DNA of 64,000 bases from NCBI GenBank assembly GCA_934438085.1, contig CAKSBC010000001.1, forward strand, positions 124,001-188,000, given 5' to 3'. A program made the position numbers and the translations under genes. Under the pieces are notes generated by a model. That model was not told the origin of the DNA and searched no databases. It worked only from the letters and a program-made list of their open reading frames with translations. Source of the stretch: an uncultured Lachnospiraceae bacterium. GTDB taxonomy: Bacteria > Bacillota > Clostridia > Lachnospirales > Lachnospiraceae. Shown here one piece after another: positions 60,401-64,000 of this stretch; position 1 is the stretch's first letter, and each line of letters opens with the position of its first letter.

Positions 60401-62514
60401 CTGCCGGTATCAAATACTGTATAAGAGCCTATGATATCTGAAATCGTTGTAGCAGTCTCTCCTGAACCTACGAAGCCTGCAGCCATCTCTGTATCATTTT
60501 CAAATATTGCAAAGCCGGCACTGTAGGAGCCTATTATCTTGCTTTTTGCGTTATCGCCTCCTGCCGTATATCCGATAAGACCGCCTATTCGTCTTCCTGA
60601 AATGTAGCAGTCTGCATATGAACCGTTAATAATAAATCTTCGTTTTACCCAGCCTATAAGTCCGCCTGCACCTTTACCGTCCGTGCTGGTAGCAACGACC
60701 GGGTCAATACCGGCCCTTATAACTGTTGATGCAAAGCTGTTAATGATTTCAGTATTAACATTTGCAACCCCGACAAGGCCTCCTGAGCTGTTTTCTGATT
60801 TTATAAAGGCATAGCTTTCATCCTTACCGTCATAATCGGAGGTATTAAGATAGACCTTGCAGTTAGAAATGGTTACAGGCTTACCTTTTCCCTCCCAGGC
60901 ATCACTGTCAGAACCCAACTTTGACGCTAATCCGCCGGCATTAAGGTTATTGCTGCCGTTGGCCTTTAGACCTGTAAGCGTTATGTTCTTAAGCTCGCTT
61001 CCGTAGAAAACGCCGAATAAACCTGCATTTACTGAATCATTCGACTTCGGATAGTTTCCTATATCTATACCGTTAATTATATAGTTAGCTCCGTCATAGC
61101 TTTTTAAGCCCTTGTCAGTGCTTTCTATTGGTGAGAATTTTCTGTTTCCGTATATTTTCTTCCAGCTAAACTTTCCTTCATCGGTAAAATCAATTTTCTC
61201 TGTCTGAACAGCAGAAACAAAGCTGAGCTTTTTAACTCCGCTTTTTGTATTCGGAATAGCTTCACCGATATGTGATGTGGTTGCGTCAAGATTCTGCAAA
61301 TGCCTTCCGCAGGAAATCTTTGCAGTTGCGTCCTTATTTGAGGTGTCTGTACCGTCTGCAAACAAGCTGTTGACAACCTTGACATCAGGCATAGGTGAAT
61401 TAATATTGTCGGATTCGTTTGTGCCTGTGACCTTGAAGCTTATCTCAAGATCCTCACCCGGAATAAAATTGCCTGTTTTTGATCCCGGTACATAGCTTAT
61501 AGTCTGCCCCTTATCCGCAGAGCTTTGCTGTACGCTCGGAGCCTTACCGGAGCAGAAATTAGTATAGAACGAAAGATCATTTTCCGTTCCTATAGTATCC
61601 TCAGTTACGAGTCTGTCTATGATCAAGCTCTTTGTTCTCTTGGTATTTCCGCCCATTAAGCCAATAAGCTCATAGCTGCAAGAGCTTTCACTGGTCTTTC
61701 CTGTAATGGTTATATAGTAGTTGACCTTTTTATTAATAAGCTTTTGCGGAAGCTCAGTTACAAAGTTGAGCTTTAGCTGTTCAGAGTTCGCTCCGGATAA
61801 AGCAGAACCGCTGTCCCAGGAGATATAGTTTTTAATATCCTCTGTGCTTGAACCTTCTGTAATGCTGAAATTACCGAAGTAATATCCGACTCTTGCATCG
61901 GTATTGTTTATACGATTCGCCTTGCTCTGTCTTATGGCATCGGTATCCGTTGTTGAAATGCTGCTGCCGTCCGGTTCATCATAGAACTTGTCAGGTGTAT
62001 GATCGTCGTCCTCGCTGTAGAATACACCGTATACATAACCGTTTTCAGGATTAAATTCTATGACCCAGTTGTTGTTATAAATTTCTTCACTGACAGCATT
62101 CTCAGGAAGAATAAGTCTCTTAAGCTCTGTATTGCTGTTTGAATCACTTTCGAAAATGTCAGTTCCGGTCGCTGCCTTTGTCCAATTCTTATCAGATCTT
62201 ACTATGGTAAGAGTCTCTCCGTTCTTCCAGGTACTGCCATTTGTGGTTCCGTCATCCCAGTCTCCCGGGATAGTATTTCTTTTGATGACATCACTAAAAC
62301 GAGCTGTATCCCCTGAAGAATACAGCTCTGTCAGTCTGTTTTGAGCCGCAGTATAGATAGTCCGGGCAGTTGTGTCCAGCTTCATCTGTCTAATACTCTT
62401 TATTTGACTGAATATTCCCCCGATAGAGATTGCTCCTATTATCGCAATGATAGCGATAACAATAAGAAGCTCTGCGAAGGAATAACCCTTGCGGGATCTT
62501 AGTTTATTGATCAT
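54445..62514 (-). CDS. Giant prepilin-like adhesin (2,689 residues) with GLUG repeats
   Basis: It begins with a textbook type IV prepilin leader: MINKLRSRKG, then YSFAELLIVIAIIAIIGAIS with Glu at +5. After the pilin helix (to about 60) comes an enormous extracellular region. GLUG/beta-helix motifs occur in three groups (about 530-740, 1170-1330, 1820-1990), such as GGLVGYNEGTISKC, GGFAGINNGKIEGSY and GGLAGFCGTN. A VHYGxW module recurs near residues 810, 1374 and 2103. Ig-like domains (about 2,220 on) and an InlB-type repeat region ending ARYDVSADEIF (about 2,530) follow, then an acidic low-complexity tail. Normal pilins are 120-250 residues. Likely a pilus-tip or pilus-embedded adhesin. Confidence 0.9.
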   Translation of the reverse strand: MINKLRSRKGYSFAELLIVIAIIAIIGAISIGGIFSQIKSIRQMKLDTTARTIYTAAQNRLTELYSSGDTARFSDVIKRNTIPGDWDDGTTNGSTWKNGETLTIVRSDKNWTKAATGTDIFESDSNSNTELKRLILPENAVSEEIYNNNWVIEFNPENGYVYGVFYSEDDDHTPDKFYDEPDGSSISTTDTDAIRQSKANRINNTDARVGYYFGNFSITEGSSTEDIKNYISWDSGSALSGANSEQLKLNFVTELPQKLINKKVNYYITITGKTSESSCSYELIGLMGGNTKRTKSLIIDRLVTEDTIGTENDLSFYTNFCSGKAPSVQQSSADKGQTISYVPGSKTGNFIPGEDLEISFKVTGTNESDNINSPMPDVKVVNSLFADGTDTSNKDATAKISCGRHLQNLDATTSHIGEAIPNTKSGVKKLSFVSAVQTEKIDFTDEGKFSWKKIYGNRKFSPIESTDKGLKSYDGANYIINGIDIGNYPKSNDSVNAGLFGVFYGSELKNITLTGLKANGSNNLNAGGLASKLGSDSDAWEGKGKPVTISNCKVYLNTSDYDGKDESYAFIKSENSSGGLVGVANVNTEIINSFASTVIRAGIDPVVATSTDGKGAGGLIGWVKRRFIINGSYADCYISGRRIGGLIGYTAGGDNAKSKIIGSYSAGFAIFENDTEMAAGFVGSGETATTISDIIGSYTVFDTGSSYNVSAHQHQYSTVATSYPNFTNVYYCNNSKKNMGGVAVASAKLKSTGTDGVLNELNNALNDCAEAKSIFEFDTKAENSRPYNLKSGLALKVYEYPHIKSNSKITVHYGDWADKDFKSGALVYFENYSDGKYEKWGFYGNSSDTLYKDTVVNENNNISVISDGYALVYDADAYSDTAPLSITFNGNTYDRSALTKVTVEASQLAFTTTDGWNDKTVLLLLPDAITNAGLKTDGSGDIDTGYLIDHFYKRISVVNGSTTDYYFFNPHFAKSVNKAENDSAAQLIPMADERIYIRSARQLYLLSKFYDAYNKTGDVEGRNFYQELDINYKNYNWASASPGYTSLTDIGKNRVQSSIADGSSEDESFRSGYNGRGHIITGFSIHSTGNSLYSGLFGLVKGGKLENIVIAADYSSADKFSITNIKAAQNNGEKAYLGMLAGYIDSASTVTNCAAASYSISGYAYGNSDVYVGGLVGYNEGTISKCSADVPLIEVFSNGTSDAYTGSFTAYNSRSGEIIDCYGLAYIDAGTSNTSGEFKLGGFAGINNGKIEGSYCAAAYTSSNLSSGNISAFSQGITGTMERCMYLNGGNYYYVDSVRPYNYDTDSNLPAQSATSAQLIELIDVSDTTTYTLENDLSTAFGNAEDSFYHACTNNDNSVKYPYPAVVTKNDGTRVHYGEWAYDSSFGRMGFIYWEHEEKGSNNGYHFYMIDDEGNEYSTLCESHDDGGVITAYGYGFYYKPENASDSGPSAYWDNVNLGNKSRFVNAKDATTDSICVGAAKNAFEKQFGGSYKFELYRTTESGVTPETLNTSRQKADDGGMFLIGDSAYASCTLNYGTKEIQYIFTPFFGKSMVLLGADEITTPDEAKAKLGHGTGYGADGKPSKENGFPFEIRSTSQLQNINWRWDKLNATTEVTSADIGSETNESIIGGYKKVWNWWKSEWEWQWVDNCYKSRETEDHYTYLSWFAAFHPGYNEEVRYNSNYVHNFYWAQTHDTNGSGNIFTPIGSLYDNKDTVEDWIYDTFSQPYTAYFNGYFDGRSYKIQNISINSKSQTAGLFGTAVCANLQNIILYSDSNNKISANADGTNWYSLGSLVGFAAQGVVKNCASAGYTIENNRTKAGPGNANIGGLAGFCGTNIVNCSSVNDIVIKSIYQKKENQAICVGGMVGICPGNISGSYCGGSISSDETSNVDIYIGGIVGGEWFKAQGLDKLTNFGTLENGIGHLSSYIKPQPEIYNSYTYMSLPKVADDVKVVRPIATVGDLNDSSAADVETILIKNCYYYREYANDETIVIKPTKFENKGKYDIQYLNAYGTTIPDGNLLNVMALSYDNMKNGHLLNSLKVGEPGFANVTTTENGGARIDGKYSFPGADKFLKGENYPFPAIVTQENPFYDADFPMSGEAKNVYVHYGAWPLSGGLFTDIKSAEIDLLTSDTGTQDIAVKYYQDGNLVDMTAAPSVSTSSGNFDTVRCSFVQMTDVKEPGKRYYTLKVQGLSEGYETLTISYNSEGIDYTKELEISVTAEMSVEINARDPKNATLYGGESVEYVITAKNKNGDEIPTTLANWTVGYQNIESKNKVQCELSEETDSTGKKLSIFLKVTGRNEGEARVIVSSKDIYPRWDSDSLKNTKPVNARYKMLELEVMTRPEGAAQSVSVMLYADDERLDAGGNHNVNVSYAKAVDDNSTAKANLDYWTSMVKNDASINRGRSFAGWVLDNGELLTSDAMLKSSVKASAAWKCAEITFYDKIGANGSYAKAGTLCYLDGAFYTDNTLTVPAVNALAHKEPVGIDTFSGYWTEPDGGEPITDSEGHFITDSGDTVPTKVYARYDVSADEIFALMSAASMARAEAVAIATNDIIDTADADSLAAAENAEDSTIDADTNSAESSLPNSENGEGIGPAGPGGSISNEARVIYHNNVGTSGPSVQSFNGADSNAADTMNEGIDNADNDIMSETIDEAIEVMSDEGSNSVRSIIDPEVITDEDITYGTEND

Positions 62515-62519
62515 CTTGT

Positions 62520-63158
62520 TTATTTACTTACTTCTCCTGCCAGACTCTCTAATACCGAGGTCTGATCATCTGCAGTTTTAGCATTGCTGCTGCCCGGATT
62601 CTTCCTGGCTTTCAGCGCTGCCTCCTGTTTACTTGTTACATACTCATAGTTTACAAGTGAAAGCGTAGAGCTCCACTGAGTATTCTGCTCATCACAGCTT
62701 GTGTTGAAGCCTGTTATGAGATATGTGTTTTTGCTGTCCTCTATGAGCTGTGCAATATATTCCGCAGCTTCTTTGGACTGTGTCTTGTAATTAATGGTAA
62801 TTTCTCTGCGCATAACGCTGTCGGTGATAGTCTCGTCTCCGAAGCTTATGTCGAACTCATCTGCCATATCCATATAGACATTAAGTTCCTGAAGCAACAC
62901 CTTATTATTGCTGTATGTGGCAAGTGACTGAGGATCACCGCCTGCTTTTTCGTATATTACATCAAGCTCGCTCTGCATTTTGTTCATCTGCATAGCCTTA
63001 GCTGATGCTACGTCTATCTCGCTCTGCAGATCAGCTCTCTGATTGGCAAGATTTAATGTCTCACTTGCAACCGGTCCCTGAACGACAAAATAATATGCCG
63101 CAAGTATGATCAGAATTCCAAGCAGTGCCAGCTCTCTTATAGATATTATTCTGTTCAT
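62520..63158 (-). CDS. PilO-like type IV pilus assembly protein
   Basis: A 212-residue bitopic protein: short cytoplasmic start, one membrane helix (LALLGILIILAAYYFVV), a coiled coil (about 35-75: LANQRADLQSEIDVASAKAM) and a small ferredoxin-like domain (about 95-175). This is the PilO arrangement, which with PilN links the cytoplasmic motor to the pilus base. The start overlaps the PilN-like gene by four bases; the giant prepilin gene starts six bases after its stop. Confidence 0.8.
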   Translation of the reverse strand: MNRIISIRELALLGILIILAAYYFVVQGPVASETLNLANQRADLQSEIDVASAKAMQMNKMQSELDVIYEKAGGDPQSLATYSNNKVLLQELNVYMDMADEFDISFGDETITDSVMRREITINYKTQSKEAAEYIAQLIEDSKNTYLITGFNTSCDEQNTQWSSTLSLVNYEYVTSKQEAALKARKNPGSSNAKTADDQTSVLESLAGEVSK

Positions 63159-64000
63159 TGTCCCGCTCCCTGTAATGCTGCCATGCCTTCCTCAAGTGTT
63201 GCAAAGCCCTGAGGTGCGCTGTCCGGGTTTGATCCTATGATAACTGTATCTCCGCCGATATTCTGTACCTCGACATTGCTGCCGTTTGTTCCTTTGTTTC
63301 CGCCTGACTGCTGCAAAGAGCCGGCATTCTGTGATGCATTAGCATTGCTGCCGCTTCCTACGCTGTTATTGACTGCGCTTAAGGAACCGCCGTACACGGC
63401 CTCAGCCTTTTTGGTATTGGCATCCTTATCGGCATTATCCTTAGCTTCTCTTGCTGCCTTGACCGCATTGGTATATTCTTCATATCTTGCGGCTCTTTCC
63501 TCTTCGCTAAGGCTGCTTACTGAGCCTGCTGCCAATACATCATCATCGTCTTCTTCCTTGACTGTAAAGATGATATAGCCTTCGACATCGATATTGTTAG
63601 TTCCCTTGGCTGTTGAAACCATGATCTCATCTATGTTGACCATGCTGTTTAATCTGTCCTGAATAGTATCGATATCCTCTAATGAAGACATGTCAACTAT
63701 AACACCGACCTGATTTCCTTCGATGCTGATGCTTGTAATGCTTCCGATGCCGTCCGTGCTTTCATCAAGCATATCAAATATACGCTCTCTGCCTACAAGA
63801 CCTGCCTCATCCTCTGATAAGTAGCTTGTAGTAAATCTCCTGTATTCCTCTAAGACTTCGTCATAATCAGCGATTTTCTCGTCAAGCTGCTCAAGCTGTG
63901 TCTTAAGTGCAGAATTCTGCTGCTGCAGCTGTGCTAACTTTGCAAGTCTGTCAACAACTCCGAGTCTGTATACTGCAAATACCACTATAATAAGAAATAC
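63155..64000 (-). CDS. PilN-like type IV pilus assembly protein, cut by window edge
   Basis: At least 281 codons; the frame stays open through the right edge, so the true start lies outside. The apparent GTG start at 63985 falls inside the membrane helix (VFLIIVVFAVYRL), which shows it is not the real start. After the helix come a coiled coil (KLAQLQQQNSALKTQLEQL), a PilN-like ferredoxin fold (about 70-150 of the visible part), and a long Ala/Lys/Asn/Ser/Gly-rich tail. Partner of the PilO-like protein; other pilus genes probably lie beyond 64,000. Confidence 0.78.
   Translation of the reverse strand, partial: VFLIIVVFAVYRLGVVDRLAKLAQLQQQNSALKTQLEQLDEKIADYDEVLEEYRRFTTSYLSEDEAGLVGRERIFDMLDESTDGIGSITSISIEGNQVGVIVDMSSLEDIDTIQDRLNSMVNIDEIMVSTAKGTNNIDVEGYIIFTVKEEDDDDVLAAGSVSSLSEEERAARYEEYTNAVKAAREAKDNADKDANTKKAEAVYGGSLSAVNNSVGSGSNANASQNAGSLQQSGGNKGTNGSNVEVQNIGGDTVIIGSNPDSAPQGFATLEEGMAALQGAGQ

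Noticed and set aside
1..64000. CRISPR arrays, rRNA genes or complete insertion sequences
   Set aside because: No array of regularly spaced identical repeats with unique spacers, no rRNA motifs and no intact transposase gene were seen; the only regularly repeated units are the short elements listed.

Overview
The window looks like a chromosomal segment of a Gram-positive, low-to-moderate G+C member of the Clostridia, most likely a Lachnospiraceae gut anaerobe (inference from gene families, SigmaA-type promoters, strong AGGAGG-like ribosome sites, and the DUF4364-like and DUF5716/5717-like genes). Nearly everything is on the minus strand; the standard genetic code is used, since many genes end in TGA.

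Layout. 1-12,050: housekeeping block: valS, a three-gene set with an HSP70/actin-like ATPase (DUF5716/DUF5717-like), a DUF4364 winged-helix protein, then trmO-rlmB-glmS and a tRNA-Thr(GGT). 12,340-14,020: a G+C-richer island with an AbiEi/AbiEii type IV toxin-antitoxin operon and a remnant of a small conjugative-element protein. 14,070-16,550: a lipoprotein, an exported transglutaminase-like protein and a DUF4143 ATPase. 16,860-37,900: a 21-kb exopolysaccharide (EPS) locus transcribed leftwards: regulatory and chain-length genes (CpsB, LCP, CpsC, CpsD), the initiating sugar transferase, a GDP-heptose pathway (gmhA, hddC-gmhB fusion, hddA, dehydratase/reductase), glycosyltransferases, Wzx, Wzy, pyruvyl and acyl transferases, then rfbB and a broken rfbD. 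37,950-39,320: an apparent invertible promoter cassette (27-bp inverted repeats) beside a tyrosine recombinase gene. 39,480-47,720: small membrane proteins, VanZ-like protein, rho, an L,D-transpeptidase, exodeoxyribonuclease III and a histidine phosphatase. 47,720-50,200: a polar amino-acid ABC transporter. 50,340-50,665: a compact two-RNA locus encoding a 28-aa holin-like toxin. 50,676 to the end: a type IV pilus operon with PilN/PilO-like proteins, a 2,689-aa giant prepilin adhesin, three pseudopilin-like proteins and a cell-wall-binding repeat protein; it runs off the right edge.

The most interesting signals are: (1) the EPS operon appears to be under a recombinase-driven promoter inversion switch; (2) six lesions or unstable tracts (two in-frame TGA codons, a G8 tract, a dinucleotide slip, homopolymer deletions, a chimeric truncated rfbD) cluster in and beside the EPS locus, while long reading frames elsewhere are intact; (3) the giant prepilin carries GLUG/beta-helix adhesin repeats on a type IV pilin N-terminus; (4) the toxin locus has two convergent promoters whose transcripts share a 5' sequence and one bidirectional terminator.
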